Below the pieces are notes generated by a model. That model ran no database searches and was not told where the DNA came from. It saw only the letters and a list, made by a program, of their open reading frames with translations. Of a DNA stretch of 64,000 nt, positions 50,895-62,704 are shown piece by piece. The stretch's first letter is position 1; each line of letters begins with the position of its first letter. Origin of the DNA: Euonymus europaeus (taxonomy: Eukaryota; Streptophyta; Magnoliopsida; Celastrales; Celastraceae); contig OY756968.1 in the NCBI GenBank assembly GCA_963580455.1, positions 21,917,996-21,981,995 on the forward strand, written 5' to 3'. The position numbers and the translations under genes were made by a program.

Positions 50895-51860
50895 TCAGTA
50901 TCTAACCACATTGTAACATCTCAATTGGATCCTTAGCAGAGGTTGCAACAGGAACATGACAATGAATTCATATCTCCATCTGACAGCATCATGAGAGTGA
51001 GATTGAAGACAAGTGATCTCATGACTTGAACGGGGAGGAAATCCACAGTTGGCTGTGTTTAGTCTGATTAACAACTTTCCTTGTGCCACTTCAGATAATG
51101 GCGCAGCTACGTCAGATTCAAGCTCCTCTAATTCTTTCGCTACTGTCATCACTGCTTGCAGAGGTAGCGGTACATTCTGCTGGTTCAACATGGATGGTAC
51201 TTCTTCAACTGTCACACAAGTAGCAGAACTTTTCATAGATAAATGACTCGCAGAAGAATATGGCGGCCCTGCTATCAAACCAAAGCTTGCATTAGACAAG
51301 AACTCATTCACATTTGTTTTATGTTGTTTGAACCTCATTGCTTCCTCTGAATGATTCAGTCTCATTTCCCATCAACGACCCCAGGTCTTTCAATTCACTA
51401 CCTTTGTCAACCTTGTCCAATTTTTTCTTTTTCGCATGAACTCTTTTATTTCTTTTCAATGCTTGAATGGACTCCTTGGGTTTCGTTCCTGCATCAGATC
51501 TCATGAATGTTAATGGGTGTTCTGATACGTTCTTTACATGATCTTTTTTTTTATAAGCATTTTATAAGTAATGGAAAAACAATAGTATTAAGTGTCTTTT
51601 TGCACGTTTACCATTCAGCACAAAAATTTTGCACCGAAGTTTGATCCTCTACTATCTGCAAAATAAGGAGAGAAGAGGGGGAATAAGTAAGAAAAGCTTC
51701 TTTATAAAGAAAGATGACTTGTACACGGAAGGATACATCTATACCTGTTTCATCAGGTGGACTACTTACTAGCGTCCTTGCTGGGAACCACCCTAGTAGC
51801 CCATCGATTTGCCTTCTTGATATCGAAAAATCAACAAGTTATTAAGTTCATTATCACAGA
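50895..51860 (-). pseudogene. Unidentified exon-like pieces, possibly a decaying gene
   Basis: On the minus strand several pieces look coding but do not join cleanly. About 51840-51768 reads ISRRQIDGLLGWFPARTL before a GTAAGT donor. 51647-51604 reads IVEDQTSVQNFCAE after TTTGCAG. 51504-51319 is Lys-rich (KPKESIQALKRNKRVHAKKK). An overlapping frame, 51365-50895, contains NASFGLIAGPPYSSAS and KELEELESDVAAPL. The phases between pieces conflict, so it is either a pseudogene or a gene with splice sites I misplace. I do not recognise the family. Confidence 0.3.
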
Positions 51861-53762
51861 AAAAGTATACAAGAGAGGGAACCACAGTCTGATCATGCAA
51901 ACTTTGTCCAAATTTTGATTTCTAAGTACCTGTTTGTCTGAGCAGGACAAATTAGCACAAATTTATCATGCTGGCCTTTGCCGGGTTACTTTCTTAATGA
52001 GAGCAGACAGAAATCTTTTTCTGTTCTCTGTCAGTTCAACATTTAAAACAAATAACATGTATACGGGTTACTTTGCATTAACAACGAAACTGAGTCTACT
52101 AATTTTGCCAGCTTGGCAGAGAGAGGGCACTGAGCAGATTGAAAATGAGTAAAAATAAGAATAAAGATTTATAGCCATAAAGGTTGGATTCTTGGTCATG
52201 CATGACAATATACATAATATGTCTTTAGACATAGGAGAATTAGAGCACTAAAAGACGTATAAAATGACCTCATTTAAAAAAAAAATGCTTTGGGTGTTTC
52301 CTTCCTCCTACAAGCATGGCAACAGTCGAGTTTGATTTCCAAAACATGAAACTTGAAAGTATACGATACAGCAAAATGTGCACCAATACGACAGGGCACA
52401 TTGTGGCCAAAAAACTTGTAAATCATAAACCGATCAAAAGAAACACAGCTCTCCTCATGGTACTTTCATTACTAACCTTATCTTCAACCTGGTGGAGCCG
52501 TCGAGTCCTAAAGAGTTATAAATGACACAAGATCCATTTCAATTAAAGTCCCTAAAGGCAAATTGAAGAAGCTATTCAACGAAAATGTTGCAAGTATGTT
52601 ACTTTTGTGATGGGCTAACAACAAATGTAAATTATAGAGTCGGCAACCAAAAGTAAAGAATAGAACAAAAAACCAAGATTCAATATTTCTTCTGCTATGG
52701 GCAAAAATGACTAGCTAAGATCAGATATGAAATTTACGTATGAGCCTCAGCCATATTGCATGTAGCACTTAAGCCAGGAGCATTCCAATCTCTTGTCTCC
52801 TCAATTCTACAAGGCAAATGTAATAAAGAAAAGAAATTCCAAAAATTGGTAAGGAATTTAGTTCTTAGGGAGGAAGCCCTATATATATATATACGTGCAA
52901 CTATCCTGAAAAGGATATAATTTCCTTTTTAAGAATGGAAACAGAAACAAATTATATAGCAAGGATTAGCAAAATATATTTTTCAGTAATGTTCCTGGTC
53001 CAGCTTGGGGTTGCAATTACTTAATCCTTGTTTGTTTCATCAACGAATATATAATAGATTACACCAAACAAGCACAGAGAAATCAGTGATTCGGTTAAAA
53101 GAAGAGGTAAATCATTTTCTCATTTGAATAAAAGTCTCACTTTAGTTTCAGAAAATTATGACTTGACAGAAGCCAATCTTGACCAAAAATTTATTTTCCC
53201 CGGTTTTCTATTGGTAACTATTTTTTTTAACTCACCTACCCTTTTCAACTCCTACCATAGAGGATTCAGTCCAAGTCAAAGAAGGCAACTCTTTGTTCTC
53301 TACCGAATTAGCAATTCACAAAAGACGAGTCGGGAGTTCTAATGGCGTATTCGCAATGCGACTTACTAGCAGCCTCAAAGTTTCTAAAATTGAAGGTGCA
53401 TAAGCAACTAAAACCATTATTTCTATCTTTATGAGAATGAAAGACTATCATTTATCACGAATAGAAAAACATATCATAACCAAAAAAAGACGTGAAAATC
53501 AAAGAAATAACTATTCATTCCAAAACAATTAGTTACAGTTAATGGCATCCATTGGACCATTATTCAATAGTGTACTATTGCTTTGATATCAACATTGTTA
53601 TCTCAATCACATCAACAAAATTAATTACCGTTAGGAAGCTGACACCAGTGACGTACAAAGAATATCATATCCTCTATACTACAGTATTCTCACCAGAATT
53701 TTTGAGACAGAGAACTCACATCTTTCTGTATGTTTGCTATACTCCAGCAGCGATGATGGGAG
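51861..53762. other. Intergenic region, nothing recognised
   Basis: AT-rich sequence with short open frames on both strands and no domain, exon pattern or transposon ends that I can support. Confidence 0.45.
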
Positions 53763-54905
53763 CTAATGTGGTGAGAAAGAAGTCACCATCAGTGAAATGG
53801 GAATGAAGTGCGAAATCGTTTTTCTTTTGTGGCCTCTGGGTATCAGTTGTTCAGCCGTACTTCCATACACTTTAAGATCCTCAGACCCGGAACAGGACAA
53901 TGAATCTGAATCCTCATCTGAAACAGAACGCCAATCATCTGGAACTAGCAAAGAATCGAAATCGTCTTCAGGCCAACAACATGAACCAACCTCAGTGACC
54001 GGACCAACTTCACCTACATCTTCTTCAACGACATCATATTCATCCTCACAGCCACCGAAAAAAGGGTGATCCAGTAACATATCTGCAGTAAATCGGAACA
54101 TTGGATTCCTCACTAAACACCTTTTCAGGAAATCCTTAGCTTCACTTGGTATCCCAGTAGGAGTCTGTGGGAGTGCACCACTATCAGCAATTTTGTTGAA
54201 CAGTTCTTCAGCAGTGAGGTTTGAATCAGACCCCCAAGGAGACTCCCCTGTTAGCATCTCAAGCACAACACACCCCAGAGCCCAGATATCTGCAGGAGCC
54301 TCATGCACATGATTAACAACAACTTCTGGTGCCAAATAGGAAGCCGTGCCTCTCAAGTAATGATCAAACTTGGCCTTCTTGCTTTGCCTCCCTCTCTTGG
54401 CCAACCCAAAATCCCCGATCTTTGCCACAAACTTAGTCGTAGAACCATTGTTTCTACAAGGAACCAGAAGAACATTACCAGGTTTCAAATCGCAGTGAAC
54501 ATACCCGGATTCATGTATATGAGCAAGCCCTAGAAGAAGATGCCTGGCGTAACGTCTCACTTCCAACTCAGGCAAGCCACCGCAAACCCCATTCGATTTC
54601 TTGATAAGATTGTCTAGGGAACCACCAGAAGCATACTCTAACAAGACATTGTAAACCATCTCTCCATTGGCGCCCATTGTAGTCTCTTCCCCAAAACAGC
54701 CGATGACATAAGGGGAACCACGGAGATTGTGGAGAACTTCAACTTCCTTCTGAAGTGAAGCTGAATCGGAAACTTCAGCAGACTTGACGGCCATTGCAGG
54801 AGGCAGATAAGAGTATGATTTCTTGGAATATGCCAAGTAAACAGAGCCGAATTCGCCTCTGCCGATCATCGAACCCCTAACCCACTGTGCTCCGTGGGTT
54901 TCCAT
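53763..54905 (-). CDS. Intronless MAPKKK (MEKK-type, MAPKKK17-21 group)
   Basis: Single open frame of 380 residues. The Ser/Thr kinase domain (about 8-276) has the glycine loop GRGEFGSV (15-22), catalytic Lys41 in MAVKSAEV, HCDLKPGN (Asp139), DFG (165-167), APE (192-194) and DIWALGCVVLEMLTGESPW. The Cys in place of Arg in HRD is typical of this plant subgroup. The C-terminal 100 residues are acidic and Ser-rich (DDWRSVSDEDSDSLSCSGSE), a probable regulatory tail, ending in a short hydrophobic segment. Members of this group act in ABA, stress and wound MAPK cascades by phosphorylating MKKs; which pathway this one serves cannot be read from sequence. Lack of introns fits the subgroup. Confidence 0.95.
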   Translation of the reverse strand: METHGAQWVRGSMIGRGEFGSVYLAYSKKSYSYLPPAMAVKSAEVSDSASLQKEVEVLHNLRGSPYVIGCFGEETTMGANGEMVYNVLLEYASGGSLDNLIKKSNGVCGGLPELEVRRYARHLLLGLAHIHESGYVHCDLKPGNVLLVPCRNNGSTTKFVAKIGDFGLAKRGRQSKKAKFDHYLRGTASYLAPEVVVNHVHEAPADIWALGCVVLEMLTGESPWGSDSNLTAEELFNKIADSGALPQTPTGIPSEAKDFLKRCLVRNPMFRFTADMLLDHPFFGGCEDEYDVVEEDVGEVGPVTEVGSCCWPEDDFDSLLVPDDWRSVSDEDSDSLSCSGSEDLKVYGSTAEQLIPRGHKRKTISHFIPISLMVTSFSPH

Positions 54906-55206
54906 GGCTTCTTGGAATCAAAAACAATCACAATCGCAATATCAATCTCGATTCAGCAATCAATGGATGAATTATACTGAATGAATGAAGAAACCTCAGA
55001 AGAATAACAACCACCCTGTAATCTGCTTTCAAGGGCCGCGTGTTTTGCTTTTCAAATAAGTATTCATCCCTAAACGTGTTGAGACCAACTTGCATTCCTA
55101 TCCTCGTTAGGAGAATCTTTATCTAGGGTTTATGACTTGTCATAAAGCTGGAACAAATGGTTTCATAATTTTAATTATATCTGGATTTGCAGATTTCGAT
55201 TTTTGA

Positions 55207-55565
55207 AATGAGGTCTTAAAATGATATTCTAGTTTTTGAGGTCACTTTCAGAGTTTAAATTATCATTTAAAAAAAATTGAAAAGTTTATATTCATATTTT
55301 GATCGATTTTATAAATTCAACAATATATTTTTGTTCGAAATAAAAATAAAATTTAACGTGAAAACTATATTTCAAATATAGACATTCGAATATAAATTCA
55401 AAACATTCGATGTTTTCAATCGCAATGAATTTTATTTTTGCTTTGAACAAAAGAGATATCGTCGTTGGATTCATAAAATTGATCAATATATAAATATAAT
55501 TTTTCCAATTTTTTAAAATTTATTTTAGACTCCAAAAACTAGGATCTCATTTCAGAATCTTATAT
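55207..55565. mobile_element. Foldback MITE, copy 3
   Basis: The left part ATGAGGTCTTAAAATGATAT and ATTTTATAAATTCAACAATA pairs with the right part ATCGTCGTTGGATTCATAAA and AGGATCTCATTTCAGAATC. The centre TTCGATGTTTTCAATCGCAA matches copies 1 and 2. It is adjacent to copy 4, in tandem. Confidence 0.7.
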
Positions 55566-55570
55566 CAATT

Positions 55571-56082
55571 GTCCTCTAAAATGAGGTCCTAACTTTGAGT
55601 CACTTTTAGGATTCGGTTTTATAAATTCAACGGTAAATTTTTTGTTCAAACCTAAAATCAAATTCAAAATAAAAATACATGGCAATTATAGACCGTCAAA
55701 TATAAACTCAAAACATGACAATTCTAGCTGTAACTTAGTTTGTTGGCAAGTTGGTCTGTAGGACACTTGTTAAAGAAGGTGATGGGTTTGATCTCTCGCT
55801 TCAACAACCTACGCAGTAGGAGCCAGGTAGGGCCATAGGCCTGGGCTGTTTGATAGGTTGGGGTGTATGGCTTGTAGGGCTGTTACGGGAGTGGCCCGCC
55901 TATCAAAAGGGGTAGGTGTCTAACCAACCGTAACACATATAATCAAAACGTTTGATGTTACAATCGCGATGAATTTGATTTTTGTTTTAAATGAAATATA
56001 TACTGTTAGATACGTAAAATCGATCAAAATGCAACTATATTTTTATATATTTTTAAAAAATTATTTTGAACACTATAATGAC
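55571..56082. mobile_element. Foldback MITE, copy 4, interrupted by a SINE-like insertion
   Basis: The left half (AAATGAGGTCCTAACTTTGA to TATAAACTCAAAAC at 55714) and the right half (TATAATCAAAAC at 55938 to TTATTTTGAACACT) together make one normal copy. About 223 bp of unrelated sequence separate them. Confidence 0.7.
55715..55937 (+). mobile_element. SINE-like element with ~13-bp target duplication
   Basis: It is inserted in MITE copy 4. The flanks TATAAACTCAAAAC (55701-55714) and TATAATCAAAAC (55938-55949) are imperfect copies of one site that is single in the other MITE copies. Inside, TAGTTTGTTGGCAAGTTGG resembles a box A region, and GGGTTTGATCTCTCG (near 55783-55797) a box B, at normal tRNA spacing. 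Confidence 0.6.
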
Positions 56083-56654
56083 CAAAAATAGTCTTGGCTC
56101 ACTTTACCAGTCATAACAATGCCAAATTAGCAAGTTTGGGTCAATAAGAAGACACGCCAGCAAACCTCGGTCAAAACTAAGATTCCATGTTTTACTTTGA
56201 CTCACTCATTATATACTCGCTCGAAAGGCCTACGAACATGCAGAACTTATATGTCATTCGCCAACCACTGGCCTCACTCGCCATCCTTGAGCTATGGTAT
56301 GAAACTCATACCAAGTATAAGCCTCACATCTTCACATCATGCATAAATTAGAATGGCAATTTGGCTCCGACTCGACGTTCCTCGTCCTGACTCGTGCGAA
56401 TTTTTCTCGATCAAACTTTGGAATGGGTCAAGATGGGTCAAAAAAATTCAACCCGCATGTGAGGCCAGATTTATCCTGCCCCACTAGCGATTCTATATTA
56501 CGTAATACTATTATATATACCTAAAATGCTAAATATTCTTAAGAGTGTGTATCCCTAATGAGTGGGAGTCATGATTTTGATTTTTCAAATTTGAAAATGG
56601 AGTCAAATCTTGTGGCTATTGTGACTGTCACATGTGTTAGGGATTCTTTAGGGA

Positions 56655-57251
56655 CAGTGGCGGAGCTACCTGTATTTCAGGGGGGGCAGTGGCCCCCCCT
56701 GAACTTTTCAAAAATATCCTATATATTTTAAATTTTTCATTTTCGCCCCTCCTCAATTGTTCATTTTCGCCCCTCCTCAATTGTTTATTTTGGGTTAAGG
56801 TGTGTGTTTAGATAGTAAATGGATTGATCCATATCAAGTTATTGGGCAGCCCATTTATTTCAGCAATGAAGATTGTGAAACAGCGATTGCGCAATCGCAT
56901 GAGAGATGAATGGCTAAATGATTGTTTGATTCCATACATTGAGAAAGAAGTTTTTGATCAGGTTCCTAATGAAGCTATCATCCAATATTATCAAAATATG
57001 AAGACTCGAAGGAAACAGTTATAGTTTAGAAGCGGTAAACTATTGTTGGGGTATTTTCTTATCACTTATGTAATTGAACATAGTTATTTGAATGTTTTAT
57101 GCAAGTTGTTTAAGTGAATTTCTAATGAATTAATAAAGTAGTTGACTTACAACAACTCTTTTTTCGTTTGTATAAAACATGTCAAAAAAAAATTTCGGGG
57201 CGCTGCCCCGAACCCCGCCCCCCCTAATCGTAAGAGCTAGCTCCGCCCCTG
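56655..57251 (+). mobile_element. hAT element relic with perfect 8-bp target duplication
   Basis: The terminal repeats CAGTGGCGGAGCTA and, in reverse complement at the right, CAGGGGCGGAGCTA are flanked by identical TTTAGGGA (56647-56654 and 57252-57259). Only about 600 bp remain, holding the C-terminal end of the transposase. A short direct repeat TTCATTTTCGCCCCTCCTCA occurs twice near 56736 and 56760. Confidence 0.93.
56824..57024 (+). pseudogene. C-terminal remnant of an hAT (TTF/ZMYM1-like) transposase
   Basis: The frame reads MKIVKQRLRNRMRDEWLNDC then LIPYIEKEVFDQVPNEAIIQ and ends QNMKTRRKQL. This is the end of the hAT C-terminal dimerisation region found in plant TTF-type zinc finger/ZMYM1-like transposases, where MN(I)VK..LRN.M.D.WLND.L..YIE..(I/V)F appears with the closing F.NMK.R...L. 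The catalytic part is deleted. Confidence 0.85.
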
Positions 57252-57259
57252 TTTAGGGA

Positions 57260-59386
57260 TGCTTTTTTTAGGAATATCTAGCACTATCGATAACCAACTC
57301 TCTCCCTTAGCTACTCACCTTAGGCGACTAAGTTCAAAAACCTTCTAAAACTATCACTTGACAAATATATTTTCATCAAGGGAATATTCTCTAACATCGG
57401 ATAACGAAATTCAGAAAATACCTCTCGCGATTGTTGAGGTCGAGTGTCTCTTGACACTCCACGACTTGACATTGTCGCTTCATGACCTTGCCCTTGCACC
57501 TACCAAAGCCTACTCTAGCTGCCTACTTTCCACGTCACCACAAAAACCCTAACTTTTGGGCCACTATAAAAACCCATTTGCCTGCTATAGTAGAGGGGAG
57601 AAAACTTTTAGCCTAAACACAAGCCTTCATGCATTTTCCTTGAGAAAAGCTCCCAACCTCCATACTATGCCCTTCCACAACCCATGCTCTACGAACCAGG
57701 ACCGCCTCCCACTCACTTAGCCTTCCCGTTTATTACTCTTCCACTATCACTTAAATATATACTCAATGCTTCCTCACATATTTGTTCCTCCATATTATGC
57801 TTGGTACATCTTTTGACTTTGATTGCTAATTCTCACGCTTGAACCTTCTTTGACAAATACCCTATCAGTGCTCAAGTTATTCATTACATTGTTGATCTTT
57901 TTTTGCTAGTTTTATCTGTAGGTGGTCCACCTCAGCATATTTGACTATTCAAGGATTATGGAATTGGGTATCGATAAACACTAAAAGTTAAGACCTCATA
58001 GGATAATTTCTCTATATAAATACTGATTTGTCAATTAAGAAAATATTTTAATAGCCTACAATGCAAACATTTTTTTTAAAGATAAAGAGATATATTTGCA
58101 TTAGTCGAAAAATCAATAGAGTACCACATCATGTGGTAAATTTCTCCATCCAATTGATAAACAAAAGATAGACAAGTCCCAACAACACAAAATCTAACCA
58201 AACTAAAATCATTCCGGTACCAACAGACACCGGAGGTACTATACCAAGAAGTACACCTCTACTTTGGAGAAAAACAAGAAAAGCAATAAAACAAACATAG
58301 ATCTCATGTTTCACATTGAGGAAGGATTGAGAAAACAAGCTTGCAGCTTCTGACCCAAATCTATCAGTTTGAGTCAGCGTCTAAGTAGATCTAGAAGTAG
58401 AAGCGGATCCGGAGGTGAATCTAAAGATAGATATATCATCATAAATATCTTCGCACTAATGTTATCAATCATCAAATCCACATATAGAAACACTGAGGCT
58501 GCCCCAAGAGAAAGGGAGAAAAGATATCTTTATATGAGGGAGGAGGAAGAAAGATGATAATCTTCCTCCTCCCCTTCCCTCAAATATTGGTTGTGGAAAG
58601 CTTAGAAAGAAGGTAGAGAGAAAATAGGAGAGAGGGACGGCGTTACTATTGTAAACACGTTGGTCATGAAAGTCGACCAATTATAACTCAAGCTTTTTTC
58701 ACTTTATCCTAAATGACAACTACTTGAGGGACACCAAAGATAGTGTAATAATATATGTACTGTATATTGGTTTATCATTTGAAACAGATGAAATGAATAT
58801 CTCCAGTACATTCCACCTGTTTCTTCAATTTCCAGGTTTATAACAACCCAAAAAAAGTAGTTATTTGTTAGTTGTCTCTTTTTCAACTTTTCTTTACAGA
58901 GATTCAGAGACAGGTAATTAACTGTCCAAACTTTCTTTGTTCATGTGCAACCCACCAGAGACTTGTTATGTTACCCTACTAGAGAACATTATTCACTCAA
59001 ACTGGATGACATTAATAATTAGGGGAAATAGTGGTGATCTTTGAAAGTCTCTGTGGAGACTTTAGTGTCAAATTTGCATTCAAACCCCCAAAAAAGAAAA
59101 ATTTGAGAATTGGTGAATATAGATGAACACAGAAAGAATACTGTAAACATTACAACTTTTTTGTCATTCAACTAAATCACAAAATAAAAGAAGAGAAAGC
59201 CTCATCATCCTCAGTCAAAATGCCCAAAAACAAGCCAAAACTTGGGCCTTCGGAGAGGGCTATGTCTATGTTGCTGCTGTTTGTTCTGTTACTTTTTTTT
59301 TCTCTGTATATATATTTTCTTCTACAGTATGAGTTATTCTATTGTTTTTATACACCATAGAGAGCTTGTTAACTTGATTGATGAAC
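57260..59386. other. Intergenic region, no gene seen
   Basis: Short open frames on both strands, with a GA-rich stretch near 58505-58620. Nothing here has recognisable domain content. The right end is the 3' flank of the YUCCA gene. Confidence 0.5.
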
Positions 59387-60891
59387 TTAGAACTGTGAAA
59401 TGCAGCGGCGATGCCAAGCAGTGGTTCTCTGCTTCTTCTGTTTAGTTTCATCCTTCCAGAGCTTTCCAATATCTTGTGCAATATTTATAGCATCAAAGGA
59501 TGCACCAGAGAGCCCTCTCCTTGTGAACCCAACTGCATATAAACCAGTATTGCCTTTCCAACCATTTGGGAATGCTGCTTTTGGGAATCCAGTCTTGGAA
59601 AAGAAATCAGTTTCCTGAAACATCACAATACCAAGAAAAGATCATTCTCATTTTTCCATTTATTACCAAACATCACAAACTGTAAAAACAAACAAGTTTC
59701 TTCTTCTTCTTTTTCCTTCTTTAGTTGATGCTAAAAATTGGAACATAGTCTCACCTGAAGCCAATAAGAGACATTGTTGCGATACCCAGTAGCCAAAACT
59801 ACTGAATCTATATCGAGTTTTTTGCCATTTTCGAGCTCGACTTGGCCTTTTGAGAGCCTTTTGATTCCAGGAACCACTTTGATGTCACCGGATTTGATTT
59901 TCTTCAATGCACCAACATCCAAAACTGGGGTTTTTCCATATGTGTTCTTGAGCTGCATAGGACCCATTGATGGCCTTTTCAGGCCGAGTTTCTCCATGTT
60001 TCCAAGCACTAACCACGCCAAGAATAACAAAAACTTGTCAACAAGCCGGAGAGGTAGCCATGCCATCATTAAAACAGCCAATTCAAAAGTCGATTTCCCA
60101 AAGATTTCTCTTGGTAAGATATGAACCTGTCAAAAACAGAGGAAATTATATTAGAATCCTATATTTCTTTTCTTACTGTATTGATTTGATGTACATATGT
60201 ATCTGAGATCACTTACCGAGCTGCGAACCACTACGGATGGAGCAGCATTGTGATTGCAGAGATCAAGAGACAATTCCATACCAGAATTGCCACAACCTAC
60301 AACAAGTACTTTCTTTCCCTTGAATTTCTCTCCAGACTTATAGTCACAAGCATGAATAACTTCCCCACCAAACTCTGCAAGTCCTTCAATGTCAGGAACC
60401 ACACACTCTGCATTCTCCCCCGTAGCCACCACGAGCCACCGACAAATATACTCAATTTCATTCCTTGAAGACCCAACTGTGGAAACAGTCCGCACTCTCC
60501 ACAATCTACTGGTCTCATCATACCTTGCTGTTTGCACACACTCATTGAATTTGGGGCTGATCTCGAACCGCGTTGCGTAGGACTCAAGGTATTCGATGAA
60601 TTGCTTCTTTGAAGGGTACTCAGGAAAGTCTTCAGGAAATGGTAGCTTAGGTAGCTGGCAGAACTGCTTTGGTAAGTGAAGCTTAAGCCTGTCATAGGTG
60701 CGTTTTTGCCACAACGAAGCTATACAGTCTGATTTTTCAAGAACAACAAAGGGAACTTCTTGTTCTCTGAGACAAGCAGCTGTGGCTAACCCAGATGGTC
60801 CAGCACCAACTATGACAGGACCATTAACCCAAATGCATCTACGATTGTAGAAATCTTGATCATGATCAACTAAGCGATTAATGTTCTTCAT
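59387..60891 (-). CDS. YUC: YUCCA flavin monooxygenase (YUC3/5/7/8/9 clade)
   Basis: Three exons, 60891-60217, 60126-59755 and 59614-59387, give 424 residues. YUCCA enzymes use FAD, NADPH and O2 to convert indole-3-pyruvate to IAA, the final step of the main auxin pathway. Visible: FAD site GAGPSG (29-34), [20 protein letters not shown], the ATGEN segment (156-160), NADPH site GCGNSG (199-204), ATGYR (337-341) and the C-terminal [14 protein letters not shown]. The ending HRRCISQF and the N-terminal [19 protein letters not shown] place it in the YUC8/9 type clade, though which paralogue is not certain. The frame stays open upstream to an ATG at 61119, but that extension is unlike the family and overlaps the likely 5' UTR; a TATTTAAA box lies at about 61030. 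A G-box lies 730 bp upstream. Confidence 0.95.
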
Positions 60892-61520
60892 TTTGAGATA
60901 ATGTGATGAGGTGTTTAGGCGTTTTTGCTCAAATGGGTATGTTGTGAGAAGAACTTTAGGAGGCTCAAAGAGAGCTGTGTAATGTTCTTGTTGTTGATGT
61001 TCTGGTTCTGATTCGGAGGTGAGGGGTTTTAAATAGGAGAGTTGGTCAGGAGGTCCAAAGTGATGAGAGTGTAAAGAGAAATTGAGCTTATAAATTAGCA
61101 TATATGCTCTAAATTTCAAGTCGTTCCACCCTACCGATTGTATTCTCTTTATTTGTTAACAATTTTTTTGTTCTCATAAATATTAGAGAATTAGCCTGTA
61201 TCATAAATTAATAATTTGAGAGTGGTCGAGTTGGCTCTCCGGAGATTGAGGTCAAATCATATAGACTCGAAAAATCAAAAATTTAATTTTCAATGAGAGT
61301 AATATCACTAAAATCATATGATAGACTTTGACCAATCTATTATATCGTCACGCTTAAAAATTTTGTTTGCGTGTTGAATGTCCAAAAGTAAACCGTTATG
61401 TTAAAAAATAATAATAAATTGCATAAAAAACAATTGGAAATGTCCAAGGCATTTTAGGGTTTTTACTCAAAATGGTGAAGCAGAGCGGAGATAGGAGGAG
61501 AATTAAGGGAGCAATGACGG

Positions 61521-61624
61521 TGACGTGTCATCCTAATTTGATATGAGTGGCCCACAAAGAGGTTCCGAAGGCCCAGCGAGTTAAAGTATTGAGATTGACA
61601 TGCTGACTAGGATATGCCCACGTG
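61521..61624 (-). promoter_or_regulatory. G-box and TGACGTGTCA element upstream of the YUCCA gene
   Basis: CACGTG at 61619-61624 and TGACGTGTCA at 61521-61530, about 630-735 bp upstream of the YUC start codon, in a GC-richer block (about 61470-61700) of otherwise AT-rich flank. G-boxes are bHLH (PIF) and bZIP sites, and the TGACGTG core is a bZIP/TGA site. PIF4 control of YUC8 through such sites is known in Arabidopsis; use here is inference. Confidence 0.5.
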
Positions 61625-61889
61625 ACGACTGACGGGTGGAGTGGATGAAGTTAAGTGGCTGGGGGAGTCCTAACCGTCACAGTCTTGGACCCAAACAACA
61701 AAGGCTCATTGGGATTGCGGCTTTCGTAGTTGTAAGGCTGTTAATAAGGTCCACAAAGCCCATTCCTCCAACCAAGCTTTATAGGACCCACTTTTTGTGA
61801 GTGATAGATAATATTTGTCTTCCTTCCTACCAATAAAAATATATGAAAAATGTTATATGGTTCGGTCGTAAATACATTTAATAATTCAT

Positions 61890-62030
61890 TTTATTGTAAC
61901 ATCGTATTTTATTATAAATTTATAAATGATATTTCATTGTAATATGATATTTCATTGTACACTTATAATGAAATATCATACTGTATAGTAAGTTTTATAA
62001 TGAAATACGATGCTAGAATAGAATGAGATT
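61890..62030. mobile_element. Palindromic MITE-like repeat
   Basis: The left arm CATTTTATTGTAACATCGTA pairs imperfectly with the right TACGATGCTAGAATAGAATG, and the interior repeats ATGATATTTCATTGTA in both orientations. About 140 bp of AT-rich hairpin. Confidence 0.5.
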
Positions 62031-62573
62031 ATGTGAACTATTTAATCATGAGTCATTTATCACCACTAAAATAATATAGTCCAACTATTTCATTCCATTA
62101 AAACCCAATAACGTCATCATTAGTATTTTTATTTTATTTTTACTTTGATTACTTACTAACTTGTCTTGGGTTTATCATTTAGCCACTTGGAGTCATTGAA
62201 TTTATTAGAAAAACAATCCTTTTAGCCAAGCAATCTAAATATCCATTGAGACTATTTACCCTTTTCTCTCATGGAATGTGGAAACATCTATTTGAAAATA
62301 GGTTAAAATAAAAAGGGATTCTTAGGTTGTAGCTAGTGATCTAGCTAGTATGGAGATTATATTAATGAATCTACATTATTGTACATTATGTTAGTTAATT
62401 CAACAAACTAATAACCTAGAATTTCCTTCCTTAATGCGCATATGTAGAAAATATATAGTGATTCAACAAGATAAATATAAAAATAATAAAATAAATATAT
62501 AATAAACAAAACCAATATCACCTCAAGTGGATTCGATTAAAGCAATATAAGATCAAGCAGATTAGGGTTTGAC

Positions 62574-62701
62574 AATATATATATATGTGTGTGTGTGTGT
62601 GTGTCCTTAAGACATAATTCGCACTCTACACGGGTGCTTTGGATCGGATCTCTTGAGCATGAATACAAGAATCTTTCATATATATATATATATATACACG
62701 C
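62574..62701. repeat. (TA)n-(TG)n and (TA)n-(CG) microsatellites
   Basis: A TATATATATATG run followed by GTGTGTGTGTGTGTG at about 62574-62603, then a (TA)n run ending in CACGCGCG at about 62679-62704. Confidence 0.9.
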
Positions 62702-62704
62702 GCG

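Noticed and set aside
55292..55486. 64-codon Phe/Ile-rich open frame
   Set aside because: It lies antisense within foldback MITE copy 3.
60892..61119. N-terminal extension of the YUCCA frame to an ATG at 61119
   Set aside because: The extra 76 residues are unlike any YUCCA N-terminus and lie where the TATA box and 5' UTR are expected.
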